A stretch of DNA of 64,000 bases, taken from contig LRSR01014652.1 of the NCBI GenBank assembly GCA_001579985.1, positions 42,675-106,674 on the forward strand, read 5' to 3'. Origin of the DNA: Hypsibius dujardini. Its lineage: Eukaryota > Tardigrada > Eutardigrada > Parachela > Hypsibiidae. Of this stretch, positions 12,126 through 23,757 are shown piece after piece. How positions within the stretch are numbered: position 1 is the first letter of the stretch; each line of letters starts with the position of its first letter. The notes beneath the pieces are model-generated. The model was not told the origin of the DNA, did no database searches, and worked only from the letters and a program-made list of their open reading frames with translations. A program made the translations under genes and the position numbers.

Positions 12126-12660
12126 AAATCAAAAACTCTTCAGAGGTGGTACATAGAGGGTGCTATACGCGTTACCATCTGCCATTTAAGCTGATTGATG
12201 TATCTGAAGGAAAGCAAAAACGGTTGAAATTATGCATGCGAAGAATCCCTGTGACATTGTCGATTGATTAATTGATTTTTCAATAAGCACTTCTTCCATT
12301 GCTATCATTTCTGCGAAGTTATTAATTAGAGGTTCCGCTATCTGTGTGTTTATGTTCTATCTTGATTAAAAATTGAATCTGGTCGACATATCATTATGCC
12401 ATCATCATGTCACACTGTTAGCTGTTACCTATGCTAGAATACGGTCGAACAGCACAATTCAACAATCAATCAACATAAATTGTGGTAACATACGTAGCGC
12501 CCTCTAAGTATCACCTCTGAAGAGTTTTTGATGGGGTTTTGGAAACGGGAAACTTTTCTCAACGGAAAGAGCAAGAACACATCCTTACGCATTTGTGAAA
12601 TGCAGTAGAAGTAAGAGATTTTGGGTCACAGAGTGGGGGAAGCCCCTTGTAAGGAATAGG
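12126..12660. mobile_element. Inverted-repeat element with AACTCTTCAGAGGTGGTACA arms and attached half-element
   Basis: AACTCTTCAGAGGTGGTACA near 12136 faces its near reverse complement TATCACCTCTGAAGAGTTTT near 12510. Just beyond, 12540-12655 carries GGGAAACTTTTCTCAACGGA, AAATGCAGTAGAAGTAAGAG and TGGGGGAAGCCCCTTGT, one arm of the element that is complete at 55837-56172. Confidence 0.7.
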
Positions 12661-13426
12661 AAAGGTATCCTGAGCCGCGAGAGGGAATATACCGTTGTGC
12701 CGCCAGTCGTCCGTGTTTGCGAAAGCTTTAATACACTTAGGAAAATGACACAAACACAAAAGTCTGATTTGACTGTGCCGACAACGATGAGAACCCTGGA
12801 TAGAACCCACCGAGCAGCGGACAGAGTAGCAGTACCGCGAACTGCCGTGTGTACGAGCACGGCAACGTTTTATACGATTCCATCCTATTCGGTATGATCT
12901 GAGACCTTCTTAGGAGCCGTGGTATGAGAAGGTTCTACCAGTTGTGTGCACTGGGGGAAAGCCGGCAAGCGGTAGAATGATGATGAACGGTCGGATTTAC
13001 ATCCGAATCGAGAGAAAGTGAGAGAGAGAGAGAGAGTGAGAGCGCGCGCACGGAGAGAGGTGGAAAAGCGCGAGAACGGGGCAAAACATATGGAAGGGAC
13101 GGCTATTTTTCTCGGCGACCTACTCTCAGCGCGTTCGTACTCTACCATGCAGATGATCCACACAAGAACACTCTCCACACGGACTTTGATAGATATCGAT
13201 TTCTCGCGCATCTTACCCGTCACATGTGTTTTTCGATATAGCCACTTCACCAGCAGTCGTCTTCCTCCTCGCAATCCCACACATGTACAGCGTTTGTAAA
13301 ACATCCCCACTCCTTTGTTTGCCACTCTGTGTGCGAAAATCCGGGCTGCTTTTATAAATACTGCACACATTTGCGTTGCAGTGACCTTTTTTAGCAGAAG
13401 TCTGCGTCCGATCTTCTGCCGCAGAT
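12661..13426 (+). other. Upstream region of the MATH gene
   Basis: No coding exon is supported. A GAGAGAGAGAGAGAGTGAGAG run lies near 13017. TTTTTTAGCAG just before 13398 could be a 5' UTR splice acceptor for the MATH gene. No core promoter can be named with confidence. Confidence 0.4.
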
Positions 13427-13816
13427 ATGGTGGGCAAAATAGAGCGAAAGACGGCCTTCACGGCCACGTCGACCACCTCGGTGGTCCGTTTCAAGTTCAA
13501 CTGGAAGATCGAGCATTTTGAGTTTCTGAAGAAGGACACCAAGACGTATCTATCGCCGGTGTTCGGGGAGGAGTCGGACAAGGTCGCCTTTCCCGGGGCA
13601 GGCGGTGGACACTGGCAGCTGGCGCTGATTCCGCTGAAGAAAGACGAGAGCGAACCCTTGAAAGAAGGAGAACCAGCCAGTAAGCAGGACTATGTGAGTC
13701 TGTGGCTGCACCGAGTCAAGGACATCCCAAATGCCACGGAGAATTTCAGCACACGCTTCAAGTTCCGGTTAGTTCATTCATTCATCTGTCCGTTTGCCTG
13801 TCTGCCTGTCTGTCTA

Positions 13817-13849
<33 letters not shown>

Positions 13850-14595
13850 GTGCCTGTTCGTCTGTCTGTCTCTCTGTCTCTCTGTCTCTCTGTCTCTCTG
13901 TCTCTCTCTGTCTCTGTCTTTCTCTCTCTCTCTCTGTTTGTTCGTCTGTCTGCCTACCCGTCTACTTGCTTGTAAGTTTATCTATCTGCCAACATGCCTA
14001 TCTGTCAGCTAATCTGCCTGCCTGCCTGTTTGCTTCCTTACCTATCCCTCGTCCTGTTTGTGTGTTGGGACATATCTGGCACATTGTCGTCCGCGTTTTT
14101 CGATTAATCGCCAAGTGAGTCATGTCTCGGGACCAAGTGCACCCCTTGTTGTGTGGGCCTATCGATTAATCCGCTGAACATCTTGGGTGCCCGTATTCCA
14201 GGGTCTCTTCAAACTATCAAAAACTGGTCGGTCACAACATCTTCGCGCCCACCGGATCGACCGGTTTCGGGTGGATCAAATTCATCCCGCACGACCGTCT
14301 GTTCGCGCACAACGCCAACATCCTCTGCGACGGCGCGCTCTGCATCACCGCCAAGATCGATGTGATGGTGTGCCACCACTCCACCACCATCTGCAAGAAG
14401 GAACCCTGCTTCGTGGCGCAGTACTTCCGAAACATGCGGGCGAAACTGCACGAGGATCCACGAAAGGGGGCCGTCTTGATGGTGGGCGTGGAGAGCGCCA
14501 CCGGTCAGGGCCAGTCCTCTTTGAGCGCTTCCTTGGCCAGCAGTGCTGCCGCTAAGGCGGCGGAAGCTGCCTCGGATGCCGTAGACGAACGCTAA
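13427..14595 (+). CDS. MATH-domain protein without BTB
   Basis: Two exons, 13427-13767 and 14202-14595, join in phase 2 to give 244 residues. Residues 12-165 have the shape of a MATH (meprin/TRAF homology) domain: VVRFKFNWKIEHF at the start, HWQLALIPLK for the strand with the conserved W, YVSLWLH, then VGHNIFAPTGSTGFGWIKFI. The C-terminal ~50 residues are Ala/Ser-rich. MATH domains bind short peptide motifs; in SPOP-type proteins a BTB domain follows and links to cullin-3, but none is present here. The initiator ATG follows a possible 5' UTR acceptor. The intron is mostly CTGT repeats. The domain call is good; partner and role are unknown. Confidence 0.8.
13768..14045. repeat. CTGT/CTCT tract filling most of the MATH-gene intron
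   Basis: CTGT tetramers grade into CTCTGT hexamers and back. Six-frame translation gives false cysteine- and serine-rich reading frames (VCLSVCLS pattern). Confidence 0.85.
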
Positions 14596-15283
14596 AAAGT
14601 AATCAGAAAACATTAGAAATGGAACTGGGTTGAATGACACGTGCCGCTTGCGTTGTACAAAAATCACAATACTCGCATAATTTACACGAATGTGAGATTT
14701 TTTTCGACCCTGTTTGAGTTTTCCACTTTATCCCCTTGCTGTCTCATTAGCGTGTTAATTTCTCTAGATTTCACGCTGCAATGTACATAATACATAGTAT
14801 TACAGTATATCACAGTATATCACAGTATATCACAGTATATCTCACCCTTTCCATGCGAACATTATTGTTATTACTTTTTGCTTGTAGCAGACATTAATGA
14901 AAGTGTGTAGGATGTCTATTTGTCCATTGCGGGTATTTTAGTAAACTTTCTTCTTATTCCGGGTCATCCGGTTGCGCGAGATGATTTCCCATAAAATTAT
15001 CCCCGGCTATAACCGGGAAGCCGGAAAAAAATAATTTGCGACATCATTATAGGAAAAACGGATGTTAGCCGTCGCATGACGGAGCGCGTGACAGGATTTG
15101 AACCGCGAATTGTCTCCGGTAATATTTCGCATGTGATAGTATTGCACTCGTACATCATGTACTAATTGTGGGTCCAGGCTTGTTGGTGTCTACCGTTCAA
15201 AGTTGGTAAGCCGCCATGCGTATATAGACAAACAGACGGACAGACAGACAGGCAGACAAGCAAACAGGCAGGCAGACGGACAA

Positions 15284-15314
<31 letters not shown>

Positions 15315-15688
15315 AACAGACAAGCAAGCAGGCAGGCAGACAGGTAGACAAAGGGACGGACGGACAAAATTAACGGATGCAGTCACTGGCAGACAGAGAA
15401 CAAGCAAAAAGGCAGGCAGACAGACAGACAGACAGACAGACAAACGAACGAACAGACACCACGATAAAGACGGACACGGATAAATTTAGACCAAGAGAAA
15501 AACAACAATTTGAACAAGATCCAGGTAATGAATAAATGAAATACTAGTAATGAAAGTAATCGTGCACGTTTGCGGTTTTGTTGATATTTTAGCCACGTGA
15601 TAACAACGCAAATTATTAAATATACTCTTCCTTACGGGCGTACATCTGGACAAGTTATTTGAATCTTTAGAAAAAACATTACGATTAA
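14596..15688. other. Intergenic region between converging MATH and unknown genes
   Basis: Four copies of a ten-base CAGTATATCA-type unit stand in tandem near 14803-14842. A CAGA/GCAG tract fills 15222-15470. No further gene is seen; the 3' UTRs of the two converging genes presumably end here. Confidence 0.6.
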
Positions 15689-17919
15689 TCAGAAAAAATT
15701 GCCTCGCTGAGACACATCGGCCAGGCGGGAGAGGAGACGGTCCCGGTCTGATTTGCGCCTGGAGACAAGCTTCAGTCGAGCCGCATCGTGATAAATGGTC
15801 AATCGGCGTTTTGATTTCTCCCTCCAAAACCGATGGGATGGTGGAATTTCAATCATCGCCTCCGGTAAGGGTATCCCAATTGCCGGCTGCAATTTTTTGA
15901 AATAAAGAGCGCTCAATCACCGCAATTCCACACGGAATCCCATTCCCACCGACTTACAATGGTGGATTGATTAAAGGTGATTTTCAGCCGAGAGTCCGAT
16001 AAGACTTGAAGGGAAACACGTCGTCGAACGTGATGACCGCAAGTGCGTGAGATTACGTACCACTCGGTCATTTTCTCAAGGTCTGCGTCGAGAGGTACCA
16101 GCACGAGACTGGGGATCGCATCTACGGAACAAAAAGAATTCACAAGTTCAGAAGTTTCATGACACGCATCGGGAGAAAAACAATAGCCAATTAAGGGTGA
16201 AAGTCAACCATCTAACAGTTACTTGCCTAGCAAGGTTCTGGAGGTAATATCACTATCAAATTTGATGTAGTTCGTGTCGGATTGTTCGTTCTGCAAAGTA
16301 AGGAAACAGAACGTGATACGGCGCTTCAGGCAAAACGTATGAGACACAGACACAGACAAATAGACATACACACACAAACATAGACAAGCAGACAGACACA
16401 CAAGCCCGGTGAATTACAGAGAATTATGCAGGCAGGCAGGCAGGCAGACAGACAACCAGACAGCCAGATAGACAGACAGCCAGGCCGGCAGATAGACAAA
16501 CAATAAGGCAGGCAGACAGACTAGCAGATGGACAAACTGGTAGATAGGCACGCAGGCAGACGCAGACAGGCATGCATGAATGCATACAGGAAGGCAGGCA
16601 GGCAGGCAGACAGGCAGGCAGGCAGGCAGGCAAACAAACAGACAAACAGCTACTAAATGACTCACTCGATGGTACAGCAGCACATCAACTGACGGCACAG
16701 GAACAGGCATTTCAGACATTTCGCAGCTTGAATTACAAAAGATCCGGTTTTCTGTCTCGCAGATTACAGTGGAACTGGTGCAGTCTTCTACCTGCAAAAA
16801 ATTGCAGTTGGTTAAAGTCCATCAATTCGCGCCTCAATAAAATTTAAAGAAGACCAAAAGCAAGAGCCGATCATGTCGATCGTATTGTTCCGGGATGCAC
16901 CACACAGGCAGGCAGGCAATGACCTTCAAGCAAGAACCTGTGGATTTTCCGGTTCCTTCACGATCTCCTCGCGGTCCAATGTGAAGCGTTCCACCACTGT
17001 GGTCCCGCCTGAGTTTTCGCCGTCCTCCCTTGGGTTAACCACAAGACTAGCAACTTCCAAGCCAACATGGCCACCGACGGTCAGCAGCAGCGACTGAAGG
17101 TTTGCCGTGACGACACTGTTCAAGTGCAACGTGTGAACATCAATTGCCGGGGGAGGGGGAGGGGGAGGGGACGGCTTTTCGACGCATAACAAGTTCAACC
17201 CGGAAGCGGTGCCGGTGTAGGCAAGATGCCATTCTTTGGACGGCGAGAAAGTCAAGGCCGGTTCTGGGGCACTACAATCCGGTTGGATGGTTACGGTCTT
17301 TTCGGACGAAAGGTTCCAGCATTGGTCGCCGGCGTTTAACATCCACGGCACTAAAAACGCGACAGACAAAAAGTTGAAAAAGTTGCAGTGTGGTAAGGTA
17401 AGGAGCTGGTAAGAAAGAAGACAAGAAGACCAGGGAAGATGAACTCCCGCAGGACGATAATACAGGCATAAACAGAAAGAATAACAGACAGGCGGGCCGA
17501 CGAAGACATAGGCAGACACTTAAGATAGCGGCAGACAGACGACAGGCAGGCCGTCCAGGGGATGCTCAGTGACAAAAAAGAAGCAGACAGACAGACTAGA
17601 TAGAAAGTGCTCGGGCAGGCAGGTTAAGAGCGAGGCAGACAAACAGATAAGCAGTCAGGCAGATAAGTAAATAGACTGACAGACAGACAAACAAACAAAC
17701 AGACAAATAAACAGTTTGATATTCGGCTCATAGACAGACAGAAAGACAGGCAGACAGGCAGATGCAGTCGGACATAAAAGGAAACTAGTTCGAGGTCCAA
17801 TCAGGCAGACAGACGAGCGGCAAAGTACGAGAAAAGTGCTGAAATCCACGAACAGCGCGGAACTAACCTGGATTCGAACTGCACTCCGCATCATTTGCCA
17901 GACTATCTCGAGACATCAT
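15689..17919 (-). CDS. Conserved-looking multi-exon gene, family not recognised
   Basis: Read on the minus strand, six exons join in phase: 17919-17868, 17350-16938, 16791-16666, 16290-16227, 16121-15958 and 15886-15689. They give 338 residues. The start is a double ATG. I do not recognise the family. Visible features are PWMLNAGDQCWNL, a run of seven prolines, LHLNSVVTANLQSLLLTVGG, a cysteine cluster (CETENRIFCNSSCEM) and a basic C-terminus (FWREKSKRR; RRKSDRDRLLSRL). There is no signal peptide or membrane segment. Intron 4 has a GC donor (CTAG then GCAAGT); only that donor keeps the phase. Two introns carry CAGA/GCAG tracts. That every junction holds phase argues for a real gene; function is open. 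Confidence 0.7.
16338..16648. repeat. CAGG/CAGA tract in intron 3 of the unknown gene
   Basis: GCAG-rich tetramers fill almost the whole intron between exons 16791-16666 and 16290-16227. Confidence 0.85.
17460..17765. repeat. CAGA/GCAG tract in intron 1 of the unknown gene
   Basis: Loose CAGA, GCAG and ACAA tetramers are mixed with unique sequence, more decayed than most tracts in the window. Confidence 0.75.
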
Positions 17920-18098
17920 TCAGGGGAGAAACTTGGACAAAACATTTGAGCGAAAATCGAGGCTGGGAAACTTGGTCTGCTAATTTTTCTTCCCCAAGGC
18001 AAAACTCCTTGCTGTGCTATGGCAACCATTGAATGAGACCAAATTCGCGACTGTAGGAACAGGCTCATCTGTCGTGGGAAACTGGCATCCACTCAATT

Positions 18099-18767
18099 TT
18101 AATCGAAATAATCATCAATGTCGATGTCCGGATTGAGCAGATCTTCTCCGTAGGCACTGACGTCAGTGCCGTTCAAAATAAGATTCTCAAAGGTCTCCTC
18201 TAGATCTGTCTCCCCGATCAGGACCGCCCCCTGGACGGCCCCGTCCTTCAGGATGAGCTTGATGAACTCCACGCCTTTGGTCATGCGGAGCAGAACTTCG
18301 TAATCACTCCCAAGACGCTGACCGTTGAACAGGCTCAATAAAATGACCTGTAAATGCAAAACATATTCCGAAACAATCACGAAAAGTTGAACACAGTATC
18401 TGTACGAAATCTGACGGAGGTCAACCTTGAATCCGAAGAATTTTGTGGCGTGAGCGAACAGCTCGAATGTGAAGTCCATTGTGATAGGTTCCTGATTCAG
18501 CTTTGCCAGCATGCATTTGGCCGCATATGCGCCCATCTGCCGAGCCTGAGTCCACAGCCGCATCTGTTTGCATGGAAGAAAATTAACACTGATTTAGAAG
18601 ACAAGGGGTAAAAAATATAGGAACTCAGTCGAAACAGACAGCCCAATGGTAGCACTATAATAAAAAAATTCAGACAGACAAACAGACTCACAGACAGACA
18701 AACAAAAATAGACAGACATAGACAGACAAACAAACAGACAGACAGACAAACACAAATAGACAGACAT

Positions 18768-18834
<67 letters not shown>

Positions 18835-19763
18835 TCTAGACAGCCAGTCAGTCGGTCAGTCAGATAGACAAAAACAGACAGACAGAAGCACCGACAAACA
18901 GAGAGACAGTCAGGTATCCTAGCAGGTCGTAGATGATACCTGAAACCAGTGCGGTGAGAATGGCCAGCCGGCAGTGCAGGCATCTCCAGCCACAAAGATG
19001 TCCTTGACCATACTTTCCATGCAGTCATCGACTGTCACACCCCCATCCACCGCAAACGCCCCCGCCGGCAAGGTCTTCTGCAGAAAATCAACATTCGGCG
19101 TCACTCCCGTCGCACTGACAATGAAATCACATCCGAAATGCTTCCCGTTGGTCAGTTCCACATATACCGGCCAGGACTCTGTGGGAGTGCCAAACAGTGC
19201 CGCGTATTCTTCCGGTGTGAGAATCCGCTTCACCTCACAGTTCAGCTCCAACTGTATTGGAAAGTCAGACGAATGGTCGGACTTGCCCTTCATCAGCAAG
19301 CCTGTGGCCCAGTCCGGGCCCAGAGCACTACCGAAGGGAGTGATTTTCGCTGCATCGTTGTTGGTGTACTTGATTCGTTTTAACTGAACACAAGTCGCAG
19401 GATGCTTGTCTTTTCTGTTTTTCCATGAATCGAGGAAGAACTCCGCGGCGCCAGCATCAACAAAGGCCGCACTGATGGAGGAGTCCTTAATAACCCAGAC
19501 GGCGTCCACACCCTCCAGCTCCCACACCATTTCAGTGGCAATTCCACCGTTCCCGATGATTGCGATGCGCTTGGCGTCCGCGAGTTTCCGTACAAACTCC
19601 TAAATACAAGCGATGCTATGTGTTTTTCGTTGCACCGAACAACGCTCACCGAAAAGGGCGAAACAAAATGCAGGCACATGTTTACAGACTGGCAGACATC
19701 GATACAGACAGATGCCCAAACAAACAGACAGACCGTCAGACAGTCAGACAGGCAGACAAACAA

Positions 19764-19820
<57 letters not shown>

Positions 19821-20675
19821 TAGACAGACAAACAGACAAACTGAAAGAAACCCGAAAGAGGCAGAGAGACACAAGCAGACAGACAGACAGGCATGCATAC
19901 AGAAACGCAGACAGCTGTGATGTCTGGATGACTTGATTACTCAGCTCACCTGCACAGTCTCCGTATCCCGGATGGCCAGTACGAAGGGATTATTCTCCGC
20001 TATGACCTAGTAATAGAATCAAAACTAAATGCGTAATTTTTAGAAAAAGATCAGCAGTTATATTTCACGTACTTTTGGTTTGCCGCCTGAGCAGACGCAG
20101 AGCATCTTATAGCTGAAAATCCGCCCGTCTGCCAAATGGACAACCTGAGGAGACGTAATACAAGCTTTCAACGAACTTTCTGAGACTTTAGAAACCCCGA
20201 CAAAAATTGGCTCACGTGTTTTTCCGAGTCAACGGTTGTTACTTGGCCGGAGACGACTCGGATGTTTGCATTTCGGCTCTCCACCCAGTCGAATGCGCGT
20301 TCCTCCACGTCAAACTCTTCCAGCGTTTTGGTCAACTACAAATTCAAAAAACAGGATTTTATTTTCCAAACAGGGACAGCCAGTAAATGAGAGGTTTACC
20401 TGCCGCACTCCAGTGGCCACTTTGACCAGTGGAGAGCCGGAGATTAAAAGGGTTTTGCAGAGAGGAGAAAGAATGGAAATCTAGAAACAATACAGCTAAC
20501 TAATCAAGCAATCAAGGCGAGTAAGGCTCAGTTGATTGACGAGTCTTTCAAGAAGTCAAATACAACAATCAACCGAAAGAATTCATCATAAACTTACCGT
20601 CTCGATGCAAGAGACTCCACATATGCCTCCCCCGATGACGACACACTCGAAATTGGACTCGTCTGAATCAGCCAT
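18099..20675 (-). CDS. PYROXD1: Pyridine nucleotide-disulphide oxidoreductase, PYROXD1 type
   Basis: Eight exons on the minus strand join in phase: 20675-20598, 20480-20400, 20335-20216, 20144-20073, 20006-19950, 19599-18940, 18563-18426 and 18347-18099. They give 484 residues, close to the ~500 of vertebrate PYROXD1. The FAD dinucleotide motif is [11 protein letters not shown] (13-23), the NAD(P) motif [10 protein letters not shown], and the late FAD contact is [11 protein letters not shown]. The C-terminus has [31 protein letters not shown] and a closing DIDIDDYFD, all PYROXD1 signatures. Members are class-I flavoproteins without the redox-active CxxxxC pair; in vertebrates PYROXD1 protects the tRNA ligase RTCB from oxidation. 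The last intron is 78 nt and stop-free in frame. The gene starts head-to-head with Sec16, 1.1 kb apart. Confidence 0.93.
18670..18915. repeat. CAGA tract in a PYROXD1 intron
   Basis: A nearly pure CAGA core (about 18765-18830) lies within the intron between exons 19599-18940 and 18563-18426. Confidence 0.85.
19680..19900. repeat. CAGA tract in another PYROXD1 intron
   Basis: A CAGA core of about 60 bases (19760-19820) with degenerate flanks fills the intron between exons 20006-19950 and 19599-18940. Confidence 0.85.
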
Positions 20676-21788
20676 TTCCTCAACGAGAGGGGAAAAAAAG
20701 GTCAGAAAGTTTTGACAAGACACAAATTCTTAGGCCAAAACAGAAATTAATGTAAGCAAAAAATTCTGCATTTCCAGATTCCAGAAAAGAGCCAATTCAC
20801 ATACATGAACTATCGGTGTTCAGAAAGTGAGGCGATCCAGCAATCAATGAGCAAAAATAACTAGAATGTGAATGTGCTCATCAATCAGTCAATCGTCTAT
20901 CATAATAATGTGAAGAATAAACCTGTAGTTTTCTCACAAATCAATCAATCGATCCCTCATGAAAACTGGAATTGTTGCCACCAAGTGGTGAACTGGTGGC
21001 AACAAACCAATCAAGCCTTTTGATTGCGCATATGTTGTCACTTTTTTACAGCTCCGTTTTTGAGCCTCTTTGACACGTCATCTTATCTTGAACGATTCCG
21101 GTTGCCTTTTCAAGTTCTCCTCAATTTGCCTGGGCTTTCACTTAAAAATTTGCGTCCACGTGGACCGGACTACGGTGTTCTGGTGAGGGAAGAACTCATA
21201 TCTCCGTTTTGCAGAGGAAAAGTTGCTGTGCGACTGCTGAAATAGGTTTTTCTTATAATAAAGTAAGACTTTTTTACTGCCAGAATTTTCCCTATTGTGA
21301 AATACAAAATTTACAATGGATTGTGTATTCGAAATTGCAGGATAATCTGGGATTGAATCGGTAGTAGTTCCTGAAGATTCGACTGAGGCTGGGATATTTT
21401 TATTTTTCGTCGAAAAAGTCGTTTGCGGACCCCGGAATTGAAAGGAATTTTCCTGCTCGGTGGGGCATTTCTTCATCCGTCATTAATCTTCCCGGATTCA
21501 GAAAGGTCCAGGCCACTAAATATTTGCTTGGAGCACTACCACTGGTTGGATTACTTTGTTGGAAATCGGCCAGAATCATCCGGTTCTGCTGAGGACGTCG
21601 CTCGTCACCACCACTGCACAATTTGATCTTCTCCTGAAGTTCATCTGACTTCGCTCTGTTTTTGGATTTTATTTGAGTTACCGCTGAAATTCTACACCAA
21701 GTATCTGCTGACGTTGCCGAACTTCGCTTCACAGTTTGCATGGTAGCGCCGATTTTGGTGGGAAACGTGCATCGTTATCGTCGTCTCC
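20676..21788. promoter_or_regulatory. Divergent intergenic region between PYROXD1 and Sec16
   Basis: The two start codons face away from each other across 1.1 kb, so promoters of both genes should lie here. Several AATCAATCAATCG-type runs occur at 20870-20960. Open frames in both strands around 21140-21740 show no family resemblance and are not called. No specific factor site is named. Confidence 0.5.
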
Positions 21789-23700
21789 ATGGCGGATGAT
21801 TGGGGCGGCGATTCCTGGTCGAGTGAATGGCAGGAACCGGCCTCGGATGTCTCCGTCAGCAGCGGAAAGCGCAATGCTACGCGCCCACAGAGCAAGTCTG
21901 CGGGAAATCACGAGCAGCAGCAGCCCGAGAAGTCTCCAGATTGGAATGAAAAGTGGAGCGGTGATGAGTGGGACAGTGCAACGCCGACTAAAGCGCCGGT
22001 GAAGCCGAGTCCGAAAGCGTCGAGAACGGCGGTGAAAAAGCCTCCTGCGCAACGGAAGAGCCAACCGACTGGACGACGAGATAATTCAAATACTTCCATC
22101 GATGAGGTTGGTTCGAGTTTGTCAAGCCGTGGTTCGGTTGATTGATTGATGTGTTCACCTCTTCGTTGCCTATTTATTAAAACGATCGACGGATCGATTG
22201 ATTGATTGAAGCACTGATGGGTGATTAATTGCTGCAGTTTTTCGCCTGCTTAATTGCATTGTACTGATTTGAGACGATTTTTGATAGACGAACGCAGAGT
22301 TGTTCTATAAAAAAGCTCTATAATAATTGCCAAAAAATTAATTGTTAGTGCTCTGAAGCCCTTCTTAAGCATAATTTCAAAGTTCCAAAATCACTGGGAA
22401 GATTCTGATTGTCCATAAAATTTCCTAATTCTGTAAAAGTATTGTAACATTTTCTGACACTGGCCGATTTTAAATTCAATTTAGAATCGTTCAGCATCAG
22501 CCGAAAATTTTTTAGAGGTAAATGGAAGGAGCTGTTCGCAGTTTTTGGGATCACACATGCGTACTTCTGGTTCAATCACGTAGCTCCGTTCCACTTCAAA
22601 ATTAGTTCTGTTGATGTGCGAGTTCGATTTAAAACTGAATTTCAGCACTGTAAAAAATATTAGTTTTAATGTGTTCTAAAAATGTGTATTTTTACAGTAA
22701 AAGAAAAACAAGAATATATTTCACATGAAATGGAATCTTCCGTTGTTTCAGGAACTAAGAAATTCGAAAAAAGAATGAACTCTTGCAAAAGGATGGAACC
22801 TTTCCGACAAAACCAGTGTTAACAATCCTCAGTAATATAGGATTATCACATAAAAATAAAGTGAAATCGTTCTCCGCTCATCGTTTGAAAATCGTGCCAA
22901 GAATGTGTTTTTGATAAAATGGCTGGGTGATTGATTGATTTGCATCGGTTTTTAGGCTCCGCCGCAGAGTGCCAACATCAATGGGCACAGCGGGAAAACT
23001 GATTCGACTACAACCGTTGCGACGTCACAAGCAGAACTGGAAGAGGAGCAACGAAAGCGGCTCGCTGCTGAAGAGAACGCCAGAAGGCAGGAAGAAGAAG
23101 CGCAAGCCCGTCGGGAAGAGGAACAGTTGCAGCAGCGCCTGGCGGAAGAGGCGGAAGCGAAACGCAAGGCGGAAGAAGCCGCAGCCGTTGTCCGACAACG
23201 CGAGGAAGCTGCTGCCAGGGCAAGGGAAGAAGAGCAGGAGAGGAGGCGCGTGGCTGAGGCGGAAGAAAAGGCCCGAGCTGAGGAGTTGCGCCTGGAAAAA
23301 GAAGCGGAAAAGGAACGGCTGAAGCGACAGAAGTCGGAAGATACCAAACGGAAGAAGGAGGAAGAACGTCAGCGGAAGGAGCAGGAGCGGTTAGAACGGG
23401 AACGATTTGAAGCGAGGCGAAGAGAAGAGGAGGCCGCCGCTGCCGAATTGGCGAGAATTGAGCAGGAAGAGAATGCTCGATGGGAGGAGCAGGAACGGCA
23501 AGCTCGGTTGGAGCAGCAGCTGGCTGAGGTTCGTCTGCCTTTCCTGTGTTTCTCAATGTCTCTGTGTCCAAATGCGTTTGTCATGTCTGTCGGACTCTCA
23601 CTCTCTTTGCCTGTTTGTTCGTTGTTAATTTTTGTCTTTACTTTTGTGTTGTGTATAAATTGTACAGAAGTCTTGTGTCCTTAATTTGTTTGTCTGTATG

Positions 23701-23757
<57 letters not shown>

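Noticed and set aside
13794-14012. Cysteine- and serine-rich open frames with VCLSVCLS patterns, here and at every CTGT tract
   Set aside because: They are six-frame translations of tetranucleotide repeats, occur in all three frames and lie in introns.
15222-15470. CRISPR-like array in CAGA repeats
   Set aside because: Units are four bases with no spacers, and the window is eukaryotic.
21138-21741. Overlapping open frames between PYROXD1 and Sec16
   Set aside because: No family resemblance, no good splice sites, and both strands open equally; the region is the shared promoter interval.
23008-23571. Long minus-strand open frames opposite Sec16 exons 2, 3 and 8
   Set aside because: They mirror GAG/GAA- and CAG-rich coding exons; low complexity on the coding strand leaves few stops on the other.
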